Source: Diplosphaera chodatii (taxonomy: Eukaryota > Chlorophyta > Trebouxiophyceae > Prasiolales > Stichococcaceae). Taken from it: 64,000 nucleotides of DNA. Position numbers and translations under genes: made by a program. The DNA lies in the NCBI GenBank assembly GCA_032358165.1, contig JAALGY010000061.1:1426001-1490000 (forward strand). Reading direction: 5' to 3'. The notes under the pieces were generated by a model. That model was not told the DNA's origin and made no database searches. It worked only from the letters and a program-made list of their open reading frames with translations. This document shows, one piece after another, positions 32,792 to 44,629 of the stretch. Position 1 is the stretch's first letter. Each line of letters opens with the position of its first letter.

Positions 32792-34520
32792 ATGGGCAAG
32801 ACACGCGGACATGGCACCCGCAAGGGCGGCGCGTCGTCGGGCAGGGCGCGGGGCGGCCGGGGCAGGGGGCGTCCAGCGACCGAGGCAGCGGGATCGGACT
32901 ACTCGGGCAGCGAGTCAGAGGAGGAGAAGGTGGCCAAGGTCAAAGTGAAGCGAGACGGTGAGGAGGGCTGTCACAGCCCAACGTGAAGTTTCTTGGTCAA
33001 GCAGTCCAGAACTAGAATGACTATTTAGGTGATTGCCAAAAGGAGCTATCGAAAGCCGAGCTGCTATACCTTGAAAGAACTATATGAATGGTCGATGTCT
33101 GTCGTATTGTATGCCTCTGGTGTATGACCATGGCGCCACAGCCCGCAGCAGTGAAGCTGGGTTTGCACCCAGTCGGCCCTGGTCTACGCATGTTGTGCCT
33201 TACTACGCGAAGCACGGGCTGGCAGTCCTCGGCTGACGACTGAATCCGAAGAGCACATTCACTTCAGGGGTTTGCTCAAATGCCCGCGTCGCTCAACTGT
33301 CTGCCCTGCGCATGCTCAAGCGTCTGCACTGCTGAGACTCAACACATGCATTCCGCACCTGCTGCAGCCGGCCAGCCGGCGACGGCAGGCCTGATGCCGC
33401 CGACAGACAGCGAGGACGAGTACTCGGATGAGGAGGCGGCAGCGGCGGCGGACGCCAAGGCAGCGGCGGACGCCAAGTCAGCGCCGGCAGCGGCGAAGGC
33501 AGCGGGCAGCCAGGTCAGCAACACCTGCGCTCACACATGCCTCGAATCTTGTGAACTTTCGTGCTGCAACCGTATCATCTGCGTGAAGCCGTGCCCAGCA
33601 GCAATGGGCAGGTGAAACTTGCGTGCGGTTTGCAAACCCTGCTGCTGTGAGCTGCAGCCGAGGACAGCCGGGCAGATGCCCTCTAGCAGCGAGGAGGAGA
33701 CGGACTCGGAGGAGGAGTCGGAGTCCGACGACGAAGACATCCGCATCCCGGGGCAGCCCCGGCCGGGGCAGGCCCGGCCGCCGGCGGGGCCCAGCGCGCC
33801 GGCGGCGGCGGCGAGCTTCAAGTGCGCATTTGTTGGGCTCGTCTCTGTGGTCAGGATAGCCTGAAGCCTGCGGCATCTCATGCTATTGGCCAGACTCAGA
33901 CAGCGTCGACGTGCGAGGCACCAGGGACGGCATCCCGCGCCCTGTCCTGCCAGAGTGCAGCTGAATGCTGGAACATCTCCCAGCTGCAGCGCAAGTCAAT
34001 GCAGTGTGCCCGCTGCCGTCAAATTCACTCAGGAGGATATCACAGAAGCCGCCAGACGAGGCACCAGTGAGTGCAGCACGATGGCACCATCACACTGTGA
34101 ATGCTCTGACGAGCGTCTGAATGCTTCTCATGCAGGAGCCCGGAGCAGCTGGAGGCAGAGGAGCAGGCGGCGAAGGACCTGGAGCGGCTGCGGCTCATCC
34201 GCGAGAAGCGGTGCGCCCCGCTGGCCGCCGCCGCCCCCTGTGGAGGGCGCCTCACGGGCCGCCTGTCCACCTGTGTCGCACCTCAATCTGCACTCTTAAA
34301 GTCAAGTGCTGATCTACAGAGTTTCAGGATGTTGCTGTTGGCTCCCCCTCACACCGCATGTGGCTGGCAGCAGACGCCAGATAGCGTGCAGATAAGGTGG
34401 GGCTCAGGCTGTGTGCGCACCTGCTGCAGGGAGCAGCAGCGGCAGGAGCGCATCGCGCGGGAGGGCTTCGACCGCTTTGCGCCGCCAGCCAACGGCACTG
34501 CCGCAGCGGCTGGCTCCTGA
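32792..34520 (+). CDS. Small charged protein, weakly PP28/PDAP1-like
   Basis: Exons 32792-32957, 33389-33513, 33658-33821, 34136-34210 and 34430-34520 join in frame to 621 nt, 206 residues. The N-terminus is Gly/Arg/Lys-rich (MGKTRGHGTRKGGASSGRAR), an RGG-like basic end. Three acidic Ser/Asp/Glu clusters follow, each on its own exon (YSGSESEEEK; PPTDSEDEYSDEE; SSSEEETDSEEESESDDED), and look like casein-kinase-2 substrates. The end is a charged helix (KDLERLRLIREKREQQRQ) then GFDRFAPPANGT. The basic start, acidic middle and Leu-Ile-Arg-rich helix recall the 28-kDa heat- and acid-stable phosphoprotein family, but the helix is shorter than in that family. An optional 21-nt exon near 34050-34070 would also keep frame. 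Nuclear or RNA-associated role is a guess from composition. Confidence 0.5.
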
Positions 34521-34902
34521 CTCTAGGCAGCAGCTGCTGCGGTACCGTACTGCCACTGCCCGCCGCTCGGTGACGCTAGCACCCTTGTATTTGAGTTGCG
34601 GGGTAATGCAGGCGGTGCTGTGCCTTGACGTGTGTTCAGTGGTGTCTTCGACGCTTACAGTGTGCTTTCCTAGTGTGGCAATAGAATCTCAGACGCAGTG
34701 TCCGAAGCAGAAGAAATACATGCGAAATGCTACCGATGTATATAGGCCGCCAACACCCACAACCTATGCTAGTTGTCCATGAAACAGAAGACCCTTGCAC
34801 TATTTAGAGCTGGGGCAGCACACCCTGCAGCGACTGTCAGCAAGTGGGCCATCAATTGTGACATCCCGATCAAGCAACGAAACTGCAGCAGCAGAAGTGC
34901 AT
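34521..34902. other. Convergent 3' UTR region
   Basis: 382 bp between two convergent genes; no coding exon or RNA gene seen. Somewhat less GC-rich than its surroundings, as expected of 3' UTRs. Confidence 0.45.
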
Positions 34903-37900
34903 CTAGTCTAGCGTCCGCTGCAGTGCCAAGCGACGAAACACACGGTGCCAGTGCAGCCGGCGGCCGCCCGCCAGCAGCCTCCTGCCCTCGTCCGCCGCCT
35001 TGGCAGCATCCTCCGCCATTTGCGCTGCCGCGTCCGCGTTCTCCTGCTCTCCGGCGTCTCCTTCCGCCTTCCTGTCCGCCTCCTGCTGCTCCGCCTCCTC
35101 TACCTCCTGTTTCGCCTTGGCGGCCTTCTCGGCAACCTCCGCCGCCTGCTCCGCCCTCTCGTCCGCCGTCCCCTTGTCCGCCTTTTCCGCCTCCTCCTTC
35201 GCCTTTGCCGCCTGAAGGGCGGCCTCGTCCGCCTCCAGCGCCGCCCTCTCCTTCTCCTTTTCCGCCTTTGCCAGCTCCTCCTCGGCGCGCTTCTGCTCCC
35301 CGGCCCTTTCGTCGCGCTCCGCCTTCTCCTTCTCCTCCTTTTCCTCCGCCTCCTTTCGCTCCGCCTCTGCCCTCTCCTCCTCCGCCTGCTTCCTTTCGGC
35401 GCGCCGCCGCGACAGGATCTTGTCTGCCGCCTGGCCGACCTGCAGCGCATTGTGCTCCACGATCATGATGGTGTCAAGCTCGCGGGGATCTGCCTTCATG
35501 CTCCATTCAAGGCAGACGCGCACCAAGGGCAGAAATGACAGTGTCCGGGACAGGCCACATGGAGTCAAGTTCACATCACTCGCCTGCAGGCAAGGCGCTG
35601 TCTGCAGGTGCGACAGTACGAACAGACACTCACCTTGGCCCGCCTTTTGTTGAACTCCCGCTGCTCAGTGTCCAGGACCGCCTGCCGGTTGGCTGCCTCC
35701 TCTGGCTGGCCCCAGCCGAAGGCCTGCAGCAGCCAACATCAGTAAGGTTCAGACGTGTCTGGTACCTGCTTGCTGCATGAACCCTCCCAGAACCCAGGCA
35801 TCATCAGGCTCCCGGTAGGAGTTGGGCTCGGTCAGCAGCACGAGGCACATACTGCAGGGCTGGCCGTGCCTACAGAGGCACACGGTGTACAGCAGCTCAT
35901 GTGCACGGGGTTTTCGGTTCTCGGCACCTTGCAGGCCGAGCAGGTGCGGGCGTCCACCAGGGGCGGCAGCTCCGTGTAGTGCTCCCCGCGCGCGATGCTG
36001 TCCTCCAGCGGCACCGCGTCCGGGTGCGGCTCCCTGAGCGCGAAGCTCTGCAGGATCGCGTACTGGTTGACCACCTGCGCGCCATTAAGTACTCTTTAAA
36101 TCTAAGTTTAAACCTCCATTAATTACTCTTTAAATTTAAATCTAATCTACCCTATCACACGGGCGTTGCTCATGGTTGATGCTGCCAGTTGGCAGCAGTC
36201 AGTGCATAGCTTCAGGGCCCTGAAGACCAGCAAGCTGCCTGGATCGAGCAGTGGAGCGGTGTCCACGTGGACTGACCGCATTTGAGGGAGCCAGGGTGAC
36301 GCCAGCACCGGCGTGCAGTTTGCCGCGGAGCAACCCGACCAGCCAGTGCTGACGCTGCCTGCCCAGCCTTATGGCAGCCATGGCGCAGCGCTTTCGCATT
36401 TGAGCATGACTGGTATGAACAGCGGCCGCCCACCTGCTTCCAGTACTGCAGCCGCCACTCATGGTAGGGCGCGCCGCCCGCGAGGTGGTAGTCCGCAAAA
36501 GCCCCGGCGCGCTTTGCCAGCCGCGCCGTCGTGTTGCTGTCCTTTGCCGCCGCCTCCAGCCGCTCCACCTCCTCCAGGATGTGCTGCCCCTTGTTCTCCG
36601 GCGTCACCGGGTCCAGGATGCGCAGCTGGATGCCGTCCTGCGGTGTCACCAGCACCACCGATTGCCTGCCAGCACTGCTTGAGGTGATTGCTATGTCCCG
36701 ACCCAGCCCTGCAGTGCCCGACTCCTACGTTGCAACGCTGCCAACCTAACTGCCGAGCGTGTGCCACGCCAGCAGCCACTCTGGATAAATGGCAACAGGA
36801 GCATGCTGCACGGACGCAGGTACTCGGAACCCTTCGTCCTCCATGAGGCGGCGACATGGCCCACCTTCAGCATGGGGTGGAAGAACTCCTCGCGGTAGTC
36901 CCGCGGGTCCCGGGGCCACAGCACCACCGACCCGCACGCGAGCGCGTACCGCAGGCTGCTGGCCACTGTGCGTCCCTGCAGCGGAGGTGCATGTCCTGTC
37001 AGATCCATCGCATGGGTGATCATGTGACATGATGGCGCCACTGTGCATGTCGATGTCAGGCTGCCTGCTGCACAAACGGCACGGTGCCTGCTGCGACGGC
37101 CAGCTATTGGTCGCAGGCGACGCTGCAACACTGCAGGGCTGCCGTAGCGCATGTGCGCGACAGCAGTGATGCAGACAGCAGGGAGCAAGGCTCCCCAGGC
37201 TGTTGCGCATGCCACAAAACATCTTTCAGATTGAATGATCTAGAGGGCTGTACCTCCATATGTAGGATGTACCGCGTGCCGCACTGTTGCGTTGGATGCA
37301 GGAAGCCATCGCTGCACAGCACAACACAGAATCAACCTGGGTGCATGGGCTGCAAACACAGACGACAAATGACTTCGGCTATTTGCAGCAGCTTCGGGAG
37401 TCCCGCATCCAGTTGCAGCACTGCTCTGGTGACCATGATGCAGACCCTGTCAAGGGTTGATCGGGTATGTGTTCCAGTACTGGTCATCAGAGGGTATGAG
37501 CTGCTGATGCTTTGAGCTGTCTATTGCGGCCGAAGCATCAGCGCCCATGCACAGTCCGTGCAACCACTCACTCTGGTTCCACGAAGCCCGCGGCGCCGTC
37601 ATCAGCAACATCCGTGAATGCAAAGTCTGTGAGCGGCGACTCCAGCAGCGCCTTGTTTCGAAACAGCTCCAGGCGTGCGGGTGTGCTGCGCGCCCCGCGG
37701 AACAGGATTTCCGGTTTCCGCTTTTCCCACTCTTGGGTGTTCTTGATGGCCCACAACCTCGGCTGCAAAGACGCCACAGTGGAGGGTAATCGCAGACTAC
37801 CGCTGTCGTGCTCAATGCTGGTGGCGCACAGGTGCATATAGCACCACCACATGCTGCTGCTAACCTGGTGCAAATGCAGGAGTGTGGCACAAGCATGAGG

Positions 37901-40900
37901 CATTTCCTGCACTGTTTTGCATGCAGTGGCCTAATTGTGTACCTGGAGCTGCTGCCATGGTGGCACATCTGCGTCGGGAAGCCCCGATAGGAACGTCTCG
38001 TCCGGCACCAGCACCACTGGACTGTTACGGTGCGTTGCTTGGCGGCCGGTCGAGAAGATGGGGCCCCACGTGACGTTGCACGGGCCCTGCATGCCACGAT
38101 ACCCACGTTGCTATTTGGCTGCAGGAGCTTGAACGCTCATTGCAGGCTCAGAGCTCTAGGTGCCCAGGAGCGCTGCGCATCGAGAAACCGGTCGACGGCT
38201 GCTGTGGACAAGTGACACCCTGCTGGGGAAGTACAAGCCGTACAGGTCTCCACCCTGAACCTCTCACCAACAGGAGCAAGCGCATGCGCATCCGCTGCCA
38301 TGGTACATGAGCCTGATCTTTGGACGCTCGGGTAAGAACAGTGTGACTCCAGTGCACAAAGGTGTGTACCTGGTCGCTCGTCCCATCCTCCAGTCGCTCA
38401 TCCGGGGGATAGCCGTCGCCGGTCCATATGACGAAGTCCACGTTGCGCGTGCCGTGCTGCGGCGTGTGGTTGGGCGGCAGCTCGTCCCCCTGGTACTTTG
38501 CGATGAACTGCAGCGACGGACCATCAGCGTGGGCACGTGCGCTGCTTGCCAGCCGGGAGATGATTTGCACGACAGCATCACCACACGATGGGCGGCACGC
38601 CACCATGCTCCAAGGCCCAGTACGGCCAGAGCGGCCAAAGAGTGTGTTACCACGGCACTCGAAGGACCCAAAGGGAATTGCGCAGTGTGCTCACCTCCTG
38701 GATCTGCAGCTTCAGGCGGTGGTGGCGCCGCTGGTACCTGGACTTGGACTCCCCCACCACATACGCCAGGTTGTTGATGATCTGCACACGCCAGGGTGGA
38801 CATCCTGACATGTTTCTGCTAGCGCCAGCCACACCTCACAGCCTCAATGGCGTCAAAGCCTTCGGGCTGCCAATGCTCTCAAGCTCAGTCTGAACCGTGG
38901 GCAGAGGCTTCCCGCTCTGGCAAAGGAGCTCCCATTCTAGGTAATTGAATTCTACGTTGAGCCCCTTGAGCCACTGCACATAGTCGAAGCTGGACGCTGC
39001 TGCGAGGCCTACAGTGGTTCTGGACCGACTGCTGCTCCTGCTGGTGCACGCGGCATGGTGCCGGCACCTGGATGCGGAGGCTGGCCTCCCCCAGCCCGCA
39101 ATACAGCTGCTCGACCTGGTCCTGCGACACGCCGCCGTGCCACGGCTGCAGGTCCCACCCGATGGCCTCCTGCAGCGGCGGGGCACCCGTCTGAGGACCA
39201 TGGGATCTCGCCTTGCAAAGCTGGTTGGCACGAAGCGGCGCGCCAAGTGAACACCGCTCGTGTGCATTTGCCGCTGTATGTAGAAGAGCATGCCGCCCGC
39301 TGCGGTGAGGCGGCCAGGGGGAGGCACTAGTGAGAGCAGTCAGCAAGCAGCCCAGCCGCAGCATTCCACGACTTCCAGCAGCAGCTCTTTGGTGCCGTAG
39401 CACACGCCAGAAGCTCCAGCAGGCCCACGTCTATGTTTTCAGAGGGCGGCCATTACGCTACAGGGCTCACATGCACAGTGACGGGGGGCGCGCCCTCTGG
39501 CCGCCCCTTGCCCATGTACTCCTGCACAACGGCGCTGCCATCCCAGACGCTGGCCGCCTCCACCCCCGCCGGCTTGATGACGGTGACTGCACACCACCGC
39601 ACGCACGGTGCCGTCAGGTGCACAGCAGCCTTAAACCAGCTGCAACAGCAATCCTCTGACGGTCAGCAGTGCTGTGCCTCCGACCAGCTCGGCCGGCTCG
39701 GCATGCGCCACTCACATTGCTGCCAGCTGGTGTCGTGCGGGTTCTTGTGCACCGTGCGCTTGCGGTTTGGGTCCAGCTGGATCTCGTTCACAACTGTGAC
39801 CGTGTCGTCTGCCGCCTGCAACCGCATGCATCGCAAGACTCGGCAGATGCCCGACTATGACATCTACACTGTGGCTCTTGCTGTCAGCATTGTGGGCTGT
39901 CACATGGTTGACAGGGAGGATGAGGTTTGGGCATGTGCCCTGCGGAACCACTGGTGCTCCAAGCTTGGGCTCAGCCTTGGCGGCACACCTTGACATCCTC
40001 GGTGGCGTTCAGCAGCACAGCGTTGGCGCCGCGCCGCGTGCCGTGCCACTGGCTGAAACTGGCCAGCACCACGTCCCGCCACTGCAGGTCACCCGACATT
40101 ATCAGCGGTAACATCCAGCAATAACCACATCATGCAGCCTGCTGCGCATGAGGTCTGCTGCCGTGCTTACACTCTGAGGCTGCTGAGCAGTGGTGAGCTG
40201 TGGCTACCGAGCATGCCGGGAGGGAGGTGCCATATGCGCTGGCATTCCCGACGTCAGGGCACGGGGCATCCTGCCGCCCCACCCAGGGGGCAGTGCTGAT
40301 ACTGACCCAGCTCATGAACAGCAGGCGCCAGCCCGCCACCATGCTTACGGCTCCGGGGTAAACTTTCTTAAGAGGAATGGGGCCACGCAGCCGCCGCTCA
40401 CGGCTGAGGCGTTGGTGGAGTCCAGGGCGCGCTCCGCCTGGCCCCACACGTCCACCAGGGCGCCCTCCGCCCGCCGCCCCATGCTCACGCTGCCGCCCGC
40501 GCCCACGTGCAGCGACAGCACCTGCGGCGCCACCCCGGCTGTGGATTTCTTATGTACTGAGGAGGCTGCACCGTTGCTGCGCGCCTCAGGTGACCACCCA
40601 GCAATGCTTCAGAGGAGCCACCAGCTGTTCGGTGCTCATGCAGCTGCCCTGGCCATGCATTCTCGCTGCAGTTGGACTGCAGCACACCTATCGGACACGG
40701 GATGCAGTACGCATGTGTCAGGTGGAAAGCGCAGACTCACCAGGGCGACCGTCAGCAGCGCGGTCCCGACCGTCAGCCATATGCCGCGCCTGAGTGCGAC
40801 GGTAGCCGGCAGCATGGGCTGCCGCCGCAGCCTGACCGAGGACGCCACACGCGGCAGCGGGCGCCGGCGCTCCGCGCTGGGCGGCGACGACACGAACGGC

Positions 40901-40923
40901 ACGTCGTCGTCTGCGCTGCCCAT
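34903..40923 (-). CDS. GT90 (CAP10-type) glycosyltransferase with coiled-coil tail
   Basis: Membrane glycosyltransferase of the CAP10/POGLUT group, which transfers glucose, xylose or similar sugars in the ER/Golgi. Eighteen exons from 40923-40741 to 35493-34903 can be joined in frame to 2640 nt, 879 residues. The start ATG at 40921-40923 is followed by a basic stretch and one helix (GIWLTVGTALLTVALVSL), a type II anchor. GT90 hallmarks are present: WEKRKPEILFRGARSTPAR (37762-37572), RYILHME (37311-37254), and RTVASSLRYALACGSVVLW followed by YREEFFHPMLK (36975-36865). N-terminal exons carry an additional lumenal domain (VHKNPHDTSW, VQEYMGKGR) that I cannot name. The last exon adds about 190 residues of Lys/Glu/Ala heptads, a long coiled coil unusual for this family, with no stop or frame break before it. 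The acceptor at 36637 is a choice between two sites. Confidence 0.75.
36083..36155. repeat. AT-rich imperfect direct repeat in an intron
   Basis: A patch of about 75 bp is almost entirely A/T in a region otherwise above 60% GC. It holds two imperfect 22-bp copies (36083-36104 and 36118-36139) offset by 35 bp. It lies just upstream of an acceptor of the GT90 gene, in the intron between 36434 and 36074. Confidence 0.75.
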
Positions 40924-42163
40924 CGCGGCAGGCGGCGGCGGCTGCTGCTGCCCCTGCTGCTGTGTCTGCGGCACTGCGGCGCAGGCTGCGCTGCGCTGGG
41001 GCAGCCACGGCGCCGCTATGCTAGGGTGGTTGTGTCATTCCACGCTGGTGCCGCGCTGCAGGAATGGTAGGCTTGGAGCGGCTGCGAAGCAGCGGCAGAC
41101 TGCAGCACTGCACGTCTCCTGTGCGCAACCCTGCGTGGGCGTCGCGGCACCCAGGGCACCCGCCGCCACCTGACCGGCTGCTGCGCCGCAGGCACGTGCA
41201 CGCCGTCCAGCAGCGCCAGCTGCTACTGAGCCCCAGCGCTCAGGTGCTATCCAGAGGGTGGCGCTCCCACGCCGCTGCCAAGCCCCTGCTGCACAAGGAC
41301 GCTGCCCCCACGCCCATGTACTTTAGGCGGACTCCTCAGGGTCTGCCGTGCGATCCTCACCATTGCTCCTGCATGCACATTTGTTTCACACTGGAACAGA
41401 CACTTCAGCACGCGCCGCTGCAGCCTCACCAATGTCACATTATGTGCACGAGACAACCACTATCATGGGAGCACCAAAGACGTTGCCTGCGCTCTCGCTG
41501 GCGATCCAGGATGATGCATAGATTCAGTGACAGTACACGGAGCCCTAACCAACGTGTCTCCACATTTACTGCAGCAGCCCTACCAGCCCTCACCTGAAGG
41601 ATCGACGGAGTTCCCGCCAGGTGGCAGACGGCTTGGTTGCAATCAGGTGGATCAGCTCAGTCGCTGATGCACACGGTGTACAAGCTGATTCCTCAGCAGC
41701 ATTCCCGGAGGAATAATGCCACACAGGCGATTATTCCCGTCGCCTGCCGAATACGTGCAAGAAGTCACGGCCGTGCAGGTGGTGCACGGATGCGACCGTC
41801 ATTCAGTGAGCAGTCGCTGACGCAGATAAGGGGTGACGGTGGCGATCTGACCACGAGTACAACGTACTCCCAGCGAGCGTGCGGCCCTGCTAGCGCCGCT
41901 GGCAGTCACATGCAAAAGCGGGCTGTGCTACAGGGCTGGGTGCCAATCTGGCGTGTCGTGCTGCCGTACACTAACGGCTTGTGTTGCCAGTGCTGAGCCG
42001 AACTGCCAAGCGAGAGCCGCCTGCGTCGTGAACTGCTCTGGGTTCCCTAGCTCATTGGGGATGTGCCAGCGCTTACTATGATGACTTCATTTGTTGATGT
42101 CTGACCTCAACCATCCGCAGTCAGTAAGCTGAGAAGAGCTTGCTAGGCAGTCGGATACCGCTG
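40924..42163. other. Intergenic region
   Basis: About 1.2 kb between two minus-strand genes: promoter of the GT90 gene and 3' UTR of the SRP receptor gene. Open frames at 41064-41597 and 41637-41996 (+) lack domains and splice context and are treated as chance. Confidence 0.45.
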
Positions 42164-44197
42164 TCAGGCCGGCAAGCAGGAGTGGATGAACTCGATGACC
42201 GGCTGCACGTCGCCTGCAGTGGCTGAAATGCTCGCCACACTGACCTGAAACGCAAGCACGTGCTTAGCAGTGAGTCGTGGTCATGGCGCAGATCCTCTGC
42301 TAGAATCCACCAAAGTTCAGTTTACACACGGGGTGTAAAGTGCAGTTTCCAGCGCTATGTGCTGTCGTGCTGACTTGCCACAGATAGTGTAGACGCTTTG
42401 AACATGCATGCGACCCTCTGCTGACGCGAATGCTGAGCAGCTGGGGCCTGCCTGGCATCTGCAGTGAGCAAACGTGCATGCAAGAGCCCAACACTCCTTA
42501 CGGCGGCGTCCGGGACTCGGCGTCTCACCTTTGCACCCTTGGCGCGGGCAAGGGACTCGAACGTCAGCGCCTCGCCCGGCTTACCCAGCGCCACGATGTC
42601 GCCGCTGCCGCCGGCCGCCGGCTGCGCTGCCCGTGTCGCCCGGAGCGTGTCGCTGCAGGCGGGCAGCTGCCTTGTCAGGGCAGCAGCCTCAGACGCCCTG
42701 ACACCATATGCCGTCGCCGATACCTCACTTTCAGACACGAGTCATAGGTGCACGTCCAGGCCTGGTGCGCACGCGGTTGGCCATATGTGGGCAATTGCAG
42801 CAGTCCGGCACCAGCCCACTGGGCAATTGCGAACCAGTACATGTCAGCATCCATCAGAGGCGTCCCACTCACAGCTCGCGCTCCAGGCGCCGGCGCACGA
42901 AGTCGGGGGTGTGCGCCTTCGCGCCCTGGTCCGCCTTGTTGGCCGCCAGCAGCACCGGCAGCCGCCGCCCCGCCACCCCCTTCGACGCCAGCACCTCGTA
43001 CAGCTGCCTGCGCAGCGGCGCTTATGCGGCTCAGGGCCGCCTCGTGCATGCCGCTGCGCGACTGGATCGGCCCGGCAGCATTGGCAGGTGCCTGTTATGT
43101 GGCTTGCTGACAGTGCACATATGAGCAGCACGTTGCTGTTTGGTCCAGGCTGAAGTAGGTGTCTCTTCTGTATACCGCAACCCCATCTTACAAGGCTCGC
43201 GTCCCAAAGAGAATCGCAAGTCCTCACTCTGCGGTCTCCGTCTTGTGGGGCAGAAAGTCCAGGGCGTCCACCACAAACACGATGCCGCGTGTGCCGCGCA
43301 GGTGCCGTTCAAAGCCCCGTCGGACGCGCGGGTGCCCCGGGACGTCCACCAGGTTGACGAGGGTGGCCTTGCCGCTGCCCTGTAGCGCGAGGCAGGTCTG
43401 TCAAGAGGGTGGCGTGGCACTCTGGGCTCATGCGTTGCGCTGCTATGCTGCTGGCCTGCTGCAGTGACTGTGCACTTCGGCAAGATACTCATACTTTCAG
43501 TCCATTGCTGCCAAGCATGTGAATGCCGTCAGTGGAGGCATCGCCAGCCCATGCGACTGCGTGCATGTGGCGGCTGCTGACACAGGCAGTGCACCTTCAC
43601 ATCGGCCAGCTGGAAGGTGTCCTCATTCTCCTGCAGCGACGCGACCGTGCCCCGGCACGGCCCACCCTCCCGCAGCTGCATTGCCACAGCAAGAGCAAGA
43701 ATTCATCCTCACATCATGTTGAGACATCACAGGCAATAAGCGAACCTCCATGAACTGCTGCCCCTCGGCACCAGCCTCTGCGCTGCAGCCTGCACGCGGG
43801 CCGATCACAGGGAACTGCAGCTCTGAGCTTGCTGCACGGCCAAGCCATGGCAGATCCAGCACCTGCAGCCAGAGCGAGGTCTTGCCCGCGTTGCACGGCC
43901 CGAGGATGAGGATGGTGCGCCCTCGCGATACACTGCTCCGCACCGCAAGCAGCGCTGCATGTCAAGCCACACGGCGCCTCGTCAGGCCGGGAGGCACCGT
44001 GGCATGTTGGCAAAGCAGCCTTCACAACGTGTACGGAAATGTGGGAGCAGGTAGGGTCATACTGCTAAAATCCTTTGCCACCGACCCCGCAGAGGCTCAC
44101 TCAGAAGCAGCAGCGTCACGCCCAGTGCGAGAACGATGGCGAGGCCCGTGCTTGAACCCAGCAGCGCCCCCAGGTCGTCGGGAAGAGGACCACGCAT
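42164..44197 (-). CDS. SRPRB: Signal recognition particle receptor subunit beta
   Basis: ER-membrane small GTPase that holds the SRP receptor alpha subunit at the translocon. Seven exons (44197-44082, 43935-43863, 43675-43595, 43379-43228, 43007-42873, 42652-42529, 42244-42164) sum to 762 nt, 253 residues, in phase throughout. The N-terminus has one membrane helix (GLAIVLALGVTLLLL), as expected of a signal-anchored receptor subunit. GTPase motifs: GPCNAGKTSL (P-loop, spanning T/S), GTVASLQENE (switch I region, as in other SRP receptor beta proteins), VDVPGHPR (G3), AANKAD (G4). The C-terminal end VSVASISATAGDVQP holds the G5 Ser-Ala-Thr-Ala position. Divergent from the malate dehydrogenase gene, with about 430 bp between starts. 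Confidence 0.92.
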
Positions 44198-44629
44198 GAC
44201 GCTGATTTGTCTTTGGTTCGAGTAGAGGAGGTTGACGGAGTTGTCAGTCTGCTGCAGCGCCAGATCAAGTTGCTGCCATGCGGACTACTATACGAGGCCT
44301 GCCGCCGCTGTACGCCCCTGCTCCTCAGTATTGCTCCAACCAAAACGTCAGCCGCGAGGCAAACCTCAATGTGCGTGCTGATGAGCTGATCTCGCAACCT
44401 TTTGCCACCTGCGTCCTGCGAAACATGCTCTTGCTACAGGGTCACGAACCTGACGGGTTACGTACCCAGCTTCTCAGGGCGTTTCAGCTGGTTGCAGCCT
44501 CCAGTGTTGGCACAGATTGCATCTTTAGGCGACCGTAACACGAACAGCATCTAGTTGTCTGATATTCAGCTCTCTTTTGGTCTGATAAACGCTGGGCCAC
44601 CAGGCTGCCTCCAGTGGAAGAACGGCCTC
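44198..44629. promoter_or_regulatory. Candidate bidirectional promoter (SRPRB / MDH)
   Basis: 432 bp separate the divergent starts, so both promoters must lie here if the MDH start at 44630 is right. No TATA box or named element can be pointed to. An open frame at 44278-44538 (+) could be a missed upstream exon of MDH but has no transit-peptide character. Confidence 0.35.

Noticed and set aside
34773..35468. Pro-rich 231-codon plus-strand frame resembling an extensin
   Set aside because: It is the complement of the Lys/Glu coiled-coil exon of the GT90 gene, whose GAG/GCC/AAG codons read as Pro/Leu/Arg on the other strand.
40190..41173. 327-codon plus-strand open frame
   Set aside because: Antisense to the N-terminal exons of the GT90 gene; composition is Ala/Arg/Pro/Cys-rich noise.
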